From assembly GCF_009856525.1 (NCBI RefSeq), contig NZ_CP047224.1, forward strand, positions 434,001-498,000: a stretch of DNA of 64,000 bases, written 5' to 3'. The notes beneath the pieces are model-generated. The model saw nothing but the letters and a program-made list of their open reading frames with translations. It was not told the DNA's origin and made no database searches. Origin of the DNA: Neorickettsia findlayensis (GTDB lineage Bacteria; Pseudomonadota; Alphaproteobacteria; Rickettsiales; Anaplasmataceae). Of the stretch, positions 8,644 to 18,311 are shown piece by piece; the stretch's first letter is position 1, and the number at the start of each line of letters is the position of its first letter. A program made the translations under genes and the position numbers.

Positions 8644-9604
8644 CACTAAAATTGAACGCCTCATCCCAAGTACCCTTTGTTGCAGCTTTAGAGTATTCAG
8701 TAGCTTTATTTTCAAAAAAGTTGGTGTGCTCGACCGTATTCAACACTGCCTCTAACCAGAGTAAAGGATTAACTTTTTGCTCGTATATCTCCGAAAAACC
8801 TAACTGCTTCAGCCGTAGATTTGCAATGTATCTGATGTACTCCTTTACTTCAGATGCCTTTAAACCTTCTACGTCCCCCATCTCAAAAGCAAGATCTATG
8901 AATGCATCTTCATGATGAACCATAGCATCGCATATCTCTCTTATCTCTGCCTCTAATTTTAACTTGTCGATATCATTCTCAAGCAGAAAGGTACGAAAAA
9001 GTTTAGTAATTGAGTTAGAATGCAGTGTTTCATCACGAACAGAATAGGCAATAATTTGACCCATACCCTTCATCTTATTGAAGCGTGGAAAGTTTAACAG
9101 AATCGCAAACGATGCAAATAATTGAAGTCCCTCAGTAAATGCGCCATATACAGCAAGCGTCTTTGCTATTTCAGTTGGAGTGTCCATCTTGAAAGCCTTC
9201 AGATACTCACATTTTTCCTTCATTTGTCTGTACTTTGTGAAGGCAAGATATTCTGTTTCTGGCATACCAACCGTATCCAGTAAGTGCGCATAAGCAGCTA
9301 TATGTATGGTTTCCATATTTGCAAAGGCAGTAAGCATCATACAGATTTCCGGCGGCTTAAAAACACCAGCATAATGCCTCATATAACAGTCATGAACTTC
9401 AACATCTGCTTGAGTAAAAAAACGAAAAATCTGAGTTAGTAAATTTTTTTCCGTACTACATATCTTATGATGCCAATCCTGCACATCATCAGCCATAGGA
9501 ATCTCTTCTGGCAACCAATGAATCTGCTGTTGTATTTCCCAAGCTCGGTACGCCCAATCGTACTGAAACGGTTTGTACGAGAGACGGGGCTCTAGGAGAG
9601 ACAT
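8636..9604 (-). CDS. nrdB: Ribonucleoside-diphosphate reductase, beta (small) subunit
   Basis: This 322-residue protein is the class I radical-generating subunit of ribonucleotide reductase, which makes deoxyribonucleotides with the large subunit NrdA (not in the window). Diiron-ligand motifs are visible: ADVEVHDCYMRHY, ANMETIHIAAYAH and SVRDETLHSNSI. The frame is open to a TTG at 9616, but the ATG at 9604 is preceded by GAGGTG five bases away and gives the conserved start MSLLEPRLSYKPFQYDWA. The stop overlaps the ATG of mrpE, so nrdB leads a four-gene overlapping operon. Promoter signals in 9605-9840 are not obvious. No unusual features. Confidence 0.94.
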   Translation of the reverse strand: MSLLEPRLSYKPFQYDWAYRAWEIQQQIHWLPEEIPMADDVQDWHHKICSTEKNLLTQIFRFFTQADVEVHDCYMRHYAGVFKPPEICMMLTAFANMETIHIAAYAHLLDTVGMPETEYLAFTKYRQMKEKCEYLKAFKMDTPTEIAKTLAVYGAFTEGLQLFASFAILLNFPRFNKMKGMGQIIAYSVRDETLHSNSITKLFRTFLLENDIDKLKLEAEIREICDAMVHHEDAFIDLAFEMGDVEGLKASEVKEYIRYIANLRLKQLGFSEIYEQKVNPLLWLEAVLNTVEHTNFFENKATEYSKAATKGTWDEAFNFSDA

Positions 9605-9840
9605 ATCACACCTCAAATAAGGGAAGAAAAGAGGAGTGTCATTGTCTCAAATTGATCCATAAAATTCAAGGGATCATGTGCGCAATAAGAATTGCCAATT
9701 CAAGTGATACTGTAAACCGCTACGGCAGTTCATATTGCCTTTTAAAGTGTTTAAGCGTACCATGTCTTACTCAGGGTGTAAGAGCTTCTATCCTGGTATC
9801 AGTCTTTCGTTTGAATACATTAGGCAAATTTTAGTCAGTT

Positions 9841-11454
9841 ATGTCTTTTTTCGGTAATGGACCCAGTAATCTCCAAATTGTGGAATCCATAAATTCTGTT
9901 GCAGAAAAAGAAGGACTCAATCCTGATACTTTGTTTCGCGCGATAGGAATCGAGTTAGCACATGAAATAGGAAAAAGGCAGTATGGCGACCATAAGATTT
10001 TTGTTGAGATAGACAAAAAAAATGGCGAGATAATTGTATCAAAGCGACTTCTTGTAGTCGAAGATTCTGATAAGGCTCATATGCTTGAGCAGCTGGAGAT
10101 GGCTACTGAAGAATCCACTGATTCGTCTTCATCATTTGCTGTACAAGAGAAGATTCACTATGATGGTGTGATCGATCTCTCGACTGCAAGGCTCAAATAC
10201 CCGGATGTTGAACATAAAGCTGGTGATATAATCACAGAACGTTTACCTTCATTTTCTTCTGGATACATAATTGCTAAGGTCATGAAGGCAAAGCTTGAGC
10301 GCCTCATTACATCCTTAGTAAGGGAAAAGCAATACCACTGCTACAAAGGCAGAGTTGGAGAGATTGTTACCGGCATTGTGAAAAAATCTATCGACTTTAA
10401 GGCTGGTAGTAGGAGCATCATCGTCGATATCGCAGGAGTGGAAGGCCTCTTACCTTATTCGTCATTAGTGAAGGGCGAGAGTTTTAGGCCCGGTGAAAGA
10501 GTTAAATGTGTGATACAAAAAGTTGAATATTCAGTCGTCAGACCTCAAATTCTACTCTCTAGGTCCAGCGGCAGTTTTGTTGCTCAGCTTTTTGCCCAGC
10601 AAGTACCAGAAATATATGATCGTGTAGTGGAAATAAAAAAAGTTGCCAGAGATGCTGGTTCTAGAAGCAAGGTTGCTGTTTTTTCGTCAGATAGAAACAT
10701 AGATCCAGTTGGAGCGTGTATTGGTATGGGTGGAAGCAGGATAAACGCCGTGGTGAACGAGTTGCATGGAGAAAAGATAGATGTAGTTGAATATTCGAAT
10801 GACACTGCCACCTTTCTGGCTAATGCTCTTAAACCAATTAGACCGGTTAAAATCACTGTAAATGAAGAAGCGAAGAAAGTAGGATTAGTTGTTCCTGATG
10901 AAAGTGTCAGCCTTGTCATAGGGCGCGGTGGACAGAATATATACTTATTATCTTCTCTTCTTGGATATCGTGTAGAGGTACTCAGTGAAGCTGAAGTTTC
11001 CAAAAAGAAAATGGAAGAGTTCATCTCGGGAACGGCGCGCTTTGTAGAAGCTTTAAATGTCGAAGAAGTAATAGCTCAGCTATTGGTTACTGAGGGATTT
11101 TCAACGGTTGAAGAAATTGCTGACTGCAATACATCAAGACTAGCATTTATTGAGGGATTTGATGAGGATATCGCTGAAGAGATAAGGAGCAGGGCAGTTG
11201 AATATGTAAATGAACAACCTAAAAGAGTCCAAGCATTGTTAGAAAAGTATAAAGCAAATCCGGATATGCTTGCCCTTTCAGGCTTTGACACGGAATTGCT
11301 TGAACTGCTTTTCTCATCTGGACTGACAGATCTTGAAAAGGTTGCCGAGTTGTCTTCTGATGAATTAAAAGAGGTTATCGGAGATAATAGATTTGCTGTG
11401 CCGTTGCTAGAACAGCTTATCATCAGATCAAGGGAAATTCTGGGGTGGTTGTAG
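9841..11454 (+). CDS. nusA: Transcription termination/antitermination factor NusA
   Basis: The 537-residue protein binds RNA polymerase and nascent RNA and controls pausing, termination and antitermination. The N-terminal domain comes first (about residues 1-125), then an S1 domain (RVGEIVTGIVKKS near 178-190), then KH domains with DPVGACIGMGGSRINAVV and VGLVVPDESVSLVIGRGG, and C-terminal acidic helix-hairpin repeats of the alphaproteobacterial type (residues about 405-535). It heads the cluster nusA-infB-rbfA-addB with 9 bp before infB. rimP, its usual upstream neighbour in many bacteria, is missing: the 236 bp before it carry no matching frame. Confidence 0.95.
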   Translation: MSFFGNGPSNLQIVESINSVAEKEGLNPDTLFRAIGIELAHEIGKRQYGDHKIFVEIDKKNGEIIVSKRLLVVEDSDKAHMLEQLEMATEESTDSSSSFAVQEKIHYDGVIDLSTARLKYPDVEHKAGDIITERLPSFSSGYIIAKVMKAKLERLITSLVREKQYHCYKGRVGEIVTGIVKKSIDFKAGSRSIIVDIAGVEGLLPYSSLVKGESFRPGERVKCVIQKVEYSVVRPQILLSRSSGSFVAQLFAQQVPEIYDRVVEIKKVARDAGSRSKVAVFSSDRNIDPVGACIGMGGSRINAVVNELHGEKIDVVEYSNDTATFLANALKPIRPVKITVNEEAKKVGLVVPDESVSLVIGRGGQNIYLLSSLLGYRVEVLSEAEVSKKKMEEFISGTARFVEALNVEEVIAQLLVTEGFSTVEEIADCNTSRLAFIEGFDEDIAEEIRSRAVEYVNEQPKRVQALLEKYKANPDMLALSGFDTELLELLFSSGLTDLEKVAELSSDELKEVIGDNRFAVPLLEQLIIRSREILGWL

Positions 11455-11463
11455 GGCAGACGT

Positions 11464-13806
11464 ATGGATACTAAAAAAAGGCTCAGCTTGAATTTAAAAA
11501 ACGGAAAGGAAGAGTTGTCACGCAGGGCGCTGAGGGAGTTTATAAACAAATCTGCTACCAGTGGCGGTCCTCCATCTTCGGGAGGCAGTGAGAATCGCAC
11601 AAGTCATCTGACCAGGCAAGAGGAGCGAAATAGGTTGGATGCGCTTCACAGATATCGGAAAGCGAATATAGAGCTGGCTGCACAAGAAAATTCCGCGAAA
11701 GAGAAAGAGGTAGTAGAGACATCTACAGAAGCTAATCCAATTTTACCAGATGAGGCAAAAGTATCTTCGACCCGAATTAGTGATCCGCGTTCACCAAAAG
11801 CACAGATACAGCAAAATGCACAGGAAGGTCCTCTATCGGTTTTACAATTAGATGGGCCAGAAAATAATAATAGCTCTTCTTTGAAAAAGGATAAAAAGGG
11901 ACATAAGGCTTCACAGCACAAAGATGGATGGAAGAACCAACAGATGAAAAAGCGGAAGGATCCATTAGCGCCAGAAATAGACTTGCAGAACATTGATGGG
12001 AAGGAGCGTATTGAGAAGACTCTTTCCAGGCAGCCAAGCCACAGAAAAAGGACATCTAAGGGTTCCTATGCTTCACGAACAAACGTGAATCCGAAGCTTG
12101 GGCAACTCATAACGATAGATAAACGTTTAATAACACTACGAGAGCTTTCTGTCTTACTCTCTGAACCCATGGTAAGGATGAGGATGATCCTCAAGAAAAT
12201 GGGTGAGAGTTCCGGAGAAGATGATTATCTTAAGCAGGAAACTGTTGAGTTATTGGCGCTCGAGCTTGGTCATGAAATAAGGTACAAACCCTCTACAGCT
12301 GAGATCCTTGCTGCAACAAGAAGAAATACTAATGAATCTGATCTGAAGCCAAGAATTCCAGTAGTAACTGTCATGGGACATATCGACCATGGGAAGACAA
12401 CCTTGCTCGATGCACTCAGAAATACAAGCCTCACAGCAACCGAAAGTGGTGGTATAACACAACATATAGGGGCTTACCAGGTTCAAGTAGGTGATAAAAG
12501 TATTACTTTTATAGACACACCGGGGCACGCTGCCTTCACTTCGATGCGGATGAGAGGTGCAAAAGTTACCGACATAGTGGTTCTTGTGGTCGCAGCGGAT
12601 GATGGTGTAAACGAGCAAACTGTTGAAGCAATTAAGCATGCAAAAGCAGCAGAAGTGCCAATAATCGTTGCGATAAATAAAATTGATAAAGAAGCTGCAA
12701 ACATTCCGAAAGTTTTAACTGAGCTTGCACAGCATGGAGTGATAGTCGAAGAAATGCATGGGGATGTTATGAGTGTCAACATCTCTGCAAAAAATCATAT
12801 CAATCTGGATAAATTGAAAGAATTGATCTTAATTCAAGCCGAATTTCTTGACTTAAAATATGATCCTAAACAGCATGCAGAAGGTGTAATTATTGAATCT
12901 AGGGTTGATAGAAAGCGCGGCGCTTTCTCTACTCTGATAGTAAAAGAGGGTGAGCTGAAGACAGGACAGATAGCGGTCCTGGGGTCTTTTTATGGGAAAA
13001 TAAGAAGCATGATGACCTCTTCAGGGGAAGTTGTTGGAATTGCAGTCGCAGGAACTCCGGTTGAGGTGATGGGTTTGAGTGAAGCCCCAGAGCCCGGCAC
13101 ATCATTTTTTGTTGTTAATAGCGAAAAAGAAGCAAAAATGGTTGTTAATAGCCATGAGCATATAAAACAAGATCTCTATAAAAGGCCTTTGCGGGATTCA
13201 TTTGAAAGCGATAAGCACAAGCTGAATTTCATAATCAAGGCCGATGTCAACGGTTCTGCGGAAGCACTTGTGCAGTCAATAAGTGGGCTTTCTCATCCAG
13301 AGGTCGATGTTGCCATCATACACACTGCTATCGGTGATATAAGTGACTCTGACGTGTTGCTTGCACAAGTTTCTGGTGCATACATTATAGGATTCAGGGT
13401 TAAGACAGAAAAAACTGTAAAGGATTACCCAAAGATTATTTTTCAATCGATCATATATGACGTGATAAAGAAAGTTCAGGAAATGATCGAACTACTCGTT
13501 TCACCAAAAACCCGAGAGGTTATCTTAGGTTCTGCAGTAATCAAAGAAGTCTTTACGCTTTCAGATAAATCTAATGTTGCAGGATGCCAAGTAAAGTCTG
13601 GGGTAATAAAAAAATCTGCTTCTATAAGACTTGTGAGAAACGGAGAAAATATAAAAGATCTTTCGATAAAATCACTAAAGCGCTTCAGAGAAGAAGTAAA
13701 AGAAGTAAAATCTGGTTACGAATGCGGGATCTTGCTTAATGGCTATAGCGAGATTAAAGTTGGTGATGTCTTAGAGTCATTTGGATTGCTTTCGAATGAG
13801 GAATAG
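11464..13806 (+). CDS. infB: Translation initiation factor IF-2
   Basis: This 780-residue GTPase brings fMet-tRNA to the 30S subunit and promotes subunit joining. A low-complexity charged N-terminal region (about residues 1-220) precedes the IF2N-type segment (ITLRELSVLLSEPMVRMRMI). The G domain carries GHIDHGKTTLLDALR (about 305-320), DTPGHAAF and NKIDK, and is followed by domains II-IV. The length is on the short side for the family, mainly in the N-terminal part. It sits between nusA and rbfA as in most bacteria, with 8 bp before rbfA, so it is expressed as part of that operon. Confidence 0.96.
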   Translation: MDTKKRLSLNLKNGKEELSRRALREFINKSATSGGPPSSGGSENRTSHLTRQEERNRLDALHRYRKANIELAAQENSAKEKEVVETSTEANPILPDEAKVSSTRISDPRSPKAQIQQNAQEGPLSVLQLDGPENNNSSSLKKDKKGHKASQHKDGWKNQQMKKRKDPLAPEIDLQNIDGKERIEKTLSRQPSHRKRTSKGSYASRTNVNPKLGQLITIDKRLITLRELSVLLSEPMVRMRMILKKMGESSGEDDYLKQETVELLALELGHEIRYKPSTAEILAATRRNTNESDLKPRIPVVTVMGHIDHGKTTLLDALRNTSLTATESGGITQHIGAYQVQVGDKSITFIDTPGHAAFTSMRMRGAKVTDIVVLVVAADDGVNEQTVEAIKHAKAAEVPIIVAINKIDKEAANIPKVLTELAQHGVIVEEMHGDVMSVNISAKNHINLDKLKELILIQAEFLDLKYDPKQHAEGVIIESRVDRKRGAFSTLIVKEGELKTGQIAVLGSFYGKIRSMMTSSGEVVGIAVAGTPVEVMGLSEAPEPGTSFFVVNSEKEAKMVVNSHEHIKQDLYKRPLRDSFESDKHKLNFIIKADVNGSAEALVQSISGLSHPEVDVAIIHTAIGDISDSDVLLAQVSGAYIIGFRVKTEKTVKDYPKIIFQSIIYDVIKKVQEMIELLVSPKTREVILGSAVIKEVFTLSDKSNVAGCQVKSGVIKKSASIRLVRNGENIKDLSIKSLKRFREEVKEVKSGYECGILLNGYSEIKVGDVLESFGLLSNEE

Positions 13807-13814
13807 GAGCCTAT

Positions 13815-14108
13815 ATGAACCCAATCAAAAAATTGCGTGTTGAATCTTTACTTAGAAGAAAAATAACCGAAATTATCAATAAAACCTTTGGTCCGGTTGC
13901 TGCAGTATCGGGTGTGGAAATAACAAACAATTCTAGATTTGCGATGGTATCGCTTCAACTATTTAGTGGGGCTCCGGAATCATGTTATATCGAAAATGGT
14001 ATAAGGGCAAAATTAGGAAAGTCTATTGAGATGCGTAATACACCGAAGCTAAATTTTGTTAGCATAAGAACGCCTCTTGATGCTTTACAACCTGCATATC
14101 AAGAGTAG
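13815..14108 (+). CDS. rbfA: Ribosome-binding factor A
   Basis: A 97-residue KH-fold protein that helps mature the 30S subunit, acting near helix 1 of 16S rRNA. The identification rests on position directly behind infB plus family features: the start RVESLLRRKITEIINK, the middle VSGVEITNNSRFAMVSLQLF, and the end SIEMRNTPKLNFV. It is slightly shorter than typical RbfA (about 110-130 residues). The next gene starts inside its last 29 bases in another frame, so rbfA and addB probably share translation as well as transcription. Confidence is good because context and sequence agree. Confidence 0.85.
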   Translation: MNPIKKLRVESLLRRKITEIINKTFGPVAAVSGVEITNNSRFAMVSLQLFSGAPESCYIENGIRAKLGKSIEMRNTPKLNFVSIRTPLDALQPAYQE

Positions 14109-16419
14109 CATCTATGATGCAATAGTTAGTTACCTCTGCTCACGAGAGGATACTCCAGGTGATTACTCGCACTGCTTGGTTTTGACACCAAATTATTCGT
14201 TTTCCTATTCACTAAAGAAATCTTTTTCCAAGCCGTCTATTTTGCCTAAAATAGTCAGTCTCGATACCATTTTTCGAGACTTTGCAATTAAAAATAGCTA
14301 TTTTGAATATCTGAATTTTAGCAAAAAAGCAGTGCTAACACTGTACAGTCTTATGAAAAACGAGAAGCACTGTTCAATAGATGAGGCTATGTTCCTTTTT
14401 ACTTACTTTCAGCAAGGTGAGGTGGAACATAATGATTTCATCCACAACGAAATCTACAAAAAGTTCACCTATTATCACGAATATAAGAAGTTCCAAGAGC
14501 TCGCACTAGATCTGACTTTCCGGGATTACAAAGAGGTGATAGTCGCAGGGATATATATCACCGATGAAATCTCCAGGTATATTTACGAGAAAGCGGTTGC
14601 AAATAATTGTCCAATTTTTATTTATGGCTTAGAACCAACCTATAAGGCTGCACCAGAACATTTTCTCTATCACACCTTAAAATTCCAAAAAGAAAAGGAT
14701 CTTGAAATCATCTCTCTAGGAAAAGACAGAGCAATATCACAACTGAATACTAATCCAGATCCAAACTTTTTCCCTGGAACAAAAGAGAGTAAGCAAAAAC
14801 CTCAAGTCAGGTACAATCTACTCTTCTATGAAATGAGTAATGAACACCATATGGTAAAATCCGCTGTAACATATTTAACAGATTTCTACCCAGATGTCGC
14901 ACTTGTAACGGCCAATTATTGCTTACTTAAAAAGGTTGGAGCAATACTGAGCAAGGAAAATATCAACCTCATATTTAAAGAAAAATATACAGCCCATCCG
15001 GATGGAATTTTTCTCTTAACACTTTTAGATACAGCAATACTTGGTGAAAGTGATATCAGCTTTATTGCACTGTTGAAACATCCTTATATCTATGAAGAAA
15101 ACAGCGATATCATTGATTGTATAGAAGATTCCACTATAAGAACGACAAAAAGTAAGCAAATAACTCAAGAAGCACGCCTTTTCTTAGAAAACATAAAGAG
15201 GTGGAGCAAAGGCTTTCACCATGCAAAAAACTTTGCCGAGTATCACATCAAGTGGTCAGATGCAATTACAAATCGTCTTACTTCTGAAGGAAAAAGAATC
15301 CTCGAATTTATAAAGAAACATTCACCAAGGTTTACTGACATATATGAGTATAGACAAATATTGTTATTTTTTCTGGAAAGACAGTATTTTTACCCACTCA
15401 CAGATAATAAACGGATCGTTAATGTTTTCTCACCAAAAGAAGCATCATTTCTAGCATATAGGAATATAGTTCTCCTTGATTGTACTGAAGAGGACTTTCA
15501 GATAAGAGATCCACTAATTATGTTAAACATATTTCACACGCTTAGCACGAAGAAGAGTATTGTTATTTTTAACAAAGAGAAACCGCTCTCAAGGCTATTT
15601 CTACAAATTCGTCACTCATGCGCAGATAATTGTGAGATAAAAAAAGAATTAACTCAACCAAAAGAAACGGTAGCAGTAATTGCAAAAGAGAAACTTTTCG
15701 TACCCATAGAAATGCTTCCTAAAAAGCTTTCTCCGACTATGATAGAGTTACTCATGAATGATCCTTATAAATTTTATCTACGCTACATATTGGCAATCAA
15801 AGAGACAAACTCAATGTTAGTGAAGCCAGGCCATAAAGAATTTGGCTATATCATGCATAAAGTCTTTCAGGCTGCAAATAAAACTTACTTTTCTAAAGAA
15901 GAATATACAAGAATCCTAGAAGACGAACTCAAAATATATTCGACGCGGTACCGATATGTAAAAAATTTGTGGCTACCACGGGGATTAAAAATCCTAGAAC
16001 AATTCGCTACTTTTCACAATGAAAGATTAGAAGAAATCGATAAGCTCGAGAACGAAAAAGAGCTAAGTATTTTCATTGCAGATGGATTAGAACTTTTTTG
16101 TAGATTTGATAGGATAGAATCCTTAAAAGATGGCACAGTAAACATCGTAGAATTCAAAACTGGTACCATACCAACTTTTAAGGAGATAAGCAGTCTTGCA
16201 AAACCACAACTTCCTCTTCAGGGAGTGATATTAGAAAAAAATAGAAACGTAAGATTCAATGCAATGATGTATTGCAAACCTTCAACCGAGAAAGTGATTG
16301 TGAAAAAACTTCAATCACCAGAGGAAACAATAGCAGAGACACACACAAAGTTAAAGATACTAGCACAAATATATCTTTCCGGAGGGTTTGATTTCCTTAG
16401 CAATATAATGAAAAACTAA
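14080..16419 (+). CDS. addB: AddB-like protein with C-terminal PD-(D/E)XK nuclease domain
   Basis: A 779-residue protein likely acting in double-strand break processing with an AddA helicase-nuclease (not in this window). The C-terminal nuclease domain is recognisable: LSPTMIELLMNDPYKFYLRYIL, the histidine in GYIMHKVFQ, then FDRIESLKDG and VNIVEFKTG (D and ExK residues about 675-697) and PQLPLQGVIL. The N-terminal part resembles the degenerate helicase region of alphaproteobacterial AddB but is shortened; the family is often near 1000 residues. A TTG at 14077 precedes the chosen ATG. The start lies inside rbfA. Fe-S cysteines of the Bacillus AddB type are not evident. Confidence 0.75.
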   Translation: MLYNLHIKSSIYDAIVSYLCSREDTPGDYSHCLVLTPNYSFSYSLKKSFSKPSILPKIVSLDTIFRDFAIKNSYFEYLNFSKKAVLTLYSLMKNEKHCSIDEAMFLFTYFQQGEVEHNDFIHNEIYKKFTYYHEYKKFQELALDLTFRDYKEVIVAGIYITDEISRYIYEKAVANNCPIFIYGLEPTYKAAPEHFLYHTLKFQKEKDLEIISLGKDRAISQLNTNPDPNFFPGTKESKQKPQVRYNLLFYEMSNEHHMVKSAVTYLTDFYPDVALVTANYCLLKKVGAILSKENINLIFKEKYTAHPDGIFLLTLLDTAILGESDISFIALLKHPYIYEENSDIIDCIEDSTIRTTKSKQITQEARLFLENIKRWSKGFHHAKNFAEYHIKWSDAITNRLTSEGKRILEFIKKHSPRFTDIYEYRQILLFFLERQYFYPLTDNKRIVNVFSPKEASFLAYRNIVLLDCTEEDFQIRDPLIMLNIFHTLSTKKSIVIFNKEKPLSRLFLQIRHSCADNCEIKKELTQPKETVAVIAKEKLFVPIEMLPKKLSPTMIELLMNDPYKFYLRYILAIKETNSMLVKPGHKEFGYIMHKVFQAANKTYFSKEEYTRILEDELKIYSTRYRYVKNLWLPRGLKILEQFATFHNERLEEIDKLENEKELSIFIADGLELFCRFDRIESLKDGTVNIVEFKTGTIPTFKEISSLAKPQLPLQGVILEKNRNVRFNAMMYCKPSTEKVIVKKLQSPEETIAETHTKLKILAQIYLSGGFDFLSNIMKN

Positions 16420-16617
16420 ATTAACCAGATGGAATCACTAAAACCACTCAGCTAAGTTAATGAGAAGAGAAATCCAATTCAAGAAAAACACTTTTGAAAC
16501 AAAATTGCTTTAGGACCGCTATTCATGAAACTATCATGTATTTGAACTGTAAGATAATACCAAAAAAGTGAGGTAACTATGCTTTTATTTTTTTGATAAA
16601 AATGCTAGGAGTTAGTG
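16420..16617. promoter_or_regulatory. Upstream region of guaB
   Basis: A 198-bp AT-rich gap between addB and guaB. I see no coding frame or RNA gene. The only clear signal is the Shine-Dalgarno sequence TAGGAG at 16606-16611, six bases before the guaB ATG at 16618. No operator or purine-riboswitch-like fold is convincing by eye. Confidence 0.4.
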
Positions 16618-18063
16618 ATGGAACAGGGATACACATTCGATGACATACTGCTTGTCCCTAAATATTCAGAAGTTCTGCCGCGGGATGTAAGTACAGAGAC
16701 ATATCTCACGCAAGAGATAAGGCTTGGTGTGCCTATTGTCTCATCTGCGATGGATATGGTAACGGAGGCTCGTCTTGCAATATGCCTAGCGAAACATGGG
16801 GGAATTGGAATAATCCACCGAAATATGACTCCGGAGGCTCAGGCTCTAGAAATTCGTAAAGTAAAGAAGTATGAAAGCTGGATTGTTTCTGATCCTGTAA
16901 CAATTTCCCCAGATGATAGATTGGAAAAGATCTCAGCACTTAAAAGGCAGCATGGCTACTCTGGTTTGCCTGTTGTTGATGAAAAAAACAAGCTTATAGG
17001 AATACTAACAAATAGAGATGTACGTTTTGTTGAAGATGGTTCCAGAAAAGTCTCGGAGCTGATGACAACAAAAAATCTGATCACAGTAAAAGAAGGAATA
17101 ACCTATGATGAGGCTAGATTGTTGTTTCATAGACACAAAATAGAAAGACTGATCGTAGTTGATGAGGAATTTAGGTGTGTTGGCTTAATAACAGTCAAAG
17201 ATATCGCTAATACTAATGCCCATCCAAATGCTTGCAAGGATTCCAAGAGTAGGTTGAGAGTGGGTGCAGCGGTTGGTGTGACGGGCAGCTTCTTGGAAAG
17301 AGTGGATTTATTAGTAAAGGAAAATGTGGATGTCGTTGTGATAGATACGGCCCATGCACATACAAAAATTGTTGGGGACGCAATAAAACAAATAAGAAGC
17401 CACTTTGGAAATATACAGCTTATTGCTGGAAACATTGCAACTGCCGCAGCCGCAGAATACTTGATTGAAATGGGCGTGAATGGAGTCAAGGTTGGTATCG
17501 GTCCTGGATCGATATGTACAACACGTGTAGTTACAGGGATTGGGATCCCTCAGTTTACAGCCATTCTGAACGTCGCGAGTGTATGTAAAAAAACAGATGT
17601 TAAAGTCATTGCAGATGGCGGTATACGGTATTCAGGTGATATCGCTAAGGCGCTTGCAGCCGGAGCGGATTGTGTGATGATTGGCTCCTTATTTGCTGGG
17701 ACCGATGAATCTCCAGGAGAAGTAGTATTATATAAAGGGCGTTCATACAAGAGTTACAGAGGAATGGGCTCCGTGGGTGCTATGAGTACTGGCTCTTCAG
17801 ATAGGTATTTCCAGAATTCCTCAATGAAGCTTGTACCTGAAGGGGTCGAAGGACTAGTACCGCTTAAGGGGGCACTCAGCGAGACAGTATATCAGCTTGT
17901 CGGCGGTGTCAGATCCTCGATGGGCTATACTGGCTGCAAGGATATCTACGAAATGAGAAATCATTGTAGTTTCATTCACATAACCACTGCTTCAAATAGC
18001 GAAGGACATCCACACGATATCGTGATCACTCACGAGTCTCCTAATTATTCAAAAACTCACTAA
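16618..18063 (+). CDS. guaB: Inosine-5'-monophosphate dehydrogenase
   Basis: The 481-residue enzyme oxidises IMP to XMP with NAD, the committed step to GMP. The (beta/alpha)8 barrel is interrupted by two CBS domains (about residues 90-200). The active-site loop [13 protein letters not shown] holds the catalytic cysteine, and the flap [10 protein letters not shown] follows. A GTG at 16615 is immediately upstream, but the ATG at 16618 has TAGGAG six bases before it and is preferred. The gene stands alone: addB ends 198 bp upstream, and an AT-rich gap follows. The length is typical. Confidence 0.96.
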   Translation: MEQGYTFDDILLVPKYSEVLPRDVSTETYLTQEIRLGVPIVSSAMDMVTEARLAICLAKHGGIGIIHRNMTPEAQALEIRKVKKYESWIVSDPVTISPDDRLEKISALKRQHGYSGLPVVDEKNKLIGILTNRDVRFVEDGSRKVSELMTTKNLITVKEGITYDEARLLFHRHKIERLIVVDEEFRCVGLITVKDIANTNAHPNACKDSKSRLRVGAAVGVTGSFLERVDLLVKENVDVVVIDTAHAHTKIVGDAIKQIRSHFGNIQLIAGNIATAAAAEYLIEMGVNGVKVGIGPGSICTTRVVTGIGIPQFTAILNVASVCKKTDVKVIADGGIRYSGDIAKALAAGADCVMIGSLFAGTDESPGEVVLYKGRSYKSYRGMGSVGAMSTGSSDRYFQNSSMKLVPEGVEGLVPLKGALSETVYQLVGGVRSSMGYTGCKDIYEMRNHCSFIHITTASNSEGHPHDIVITHESPNYSKTH

Positions 18064-18311
18064 ATAAAAAAGCATTTGGTGGTATTTGAGCGTAGCTTTC
18101 TTTGGCACGCGTTTTTATACTATATTAAAAATTTTTATACTATATAACTTGTATCTATGTTATATATAGTTAATATACCAATTGTAGAGCTGTCCTGGTA
18201 AGTATATTACAAATTACTCTAAATAGGATGGAGAAAATGCGAGAAATGCTATTTTTTCACTTTTCTACGTATGCTATATATAACATATAATATGATAAAT
18301 GGTTAATTTTT
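18064..18311. promoter_or_regulatory. AT-rich region with 20-bp-spaced direct repeat upstream of the repeat protein
   Basis: This gap of 248 bp is much more AT-rich than its surroundings. It contains an exact 14-bp direct repeat TTTTTATACTATAT at 18112-18125 and 18132-18145, start to start 20 bp (about two helical turns), followed by further TATA-rich tracts at 18160-18180 and 18270-18292. Such in-phase repeats could be binding sites for a regulator of the downstream gene, or just slippage products. No gene or terminator-like hairpin after guaB is apparent. Confidence 0.4.
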
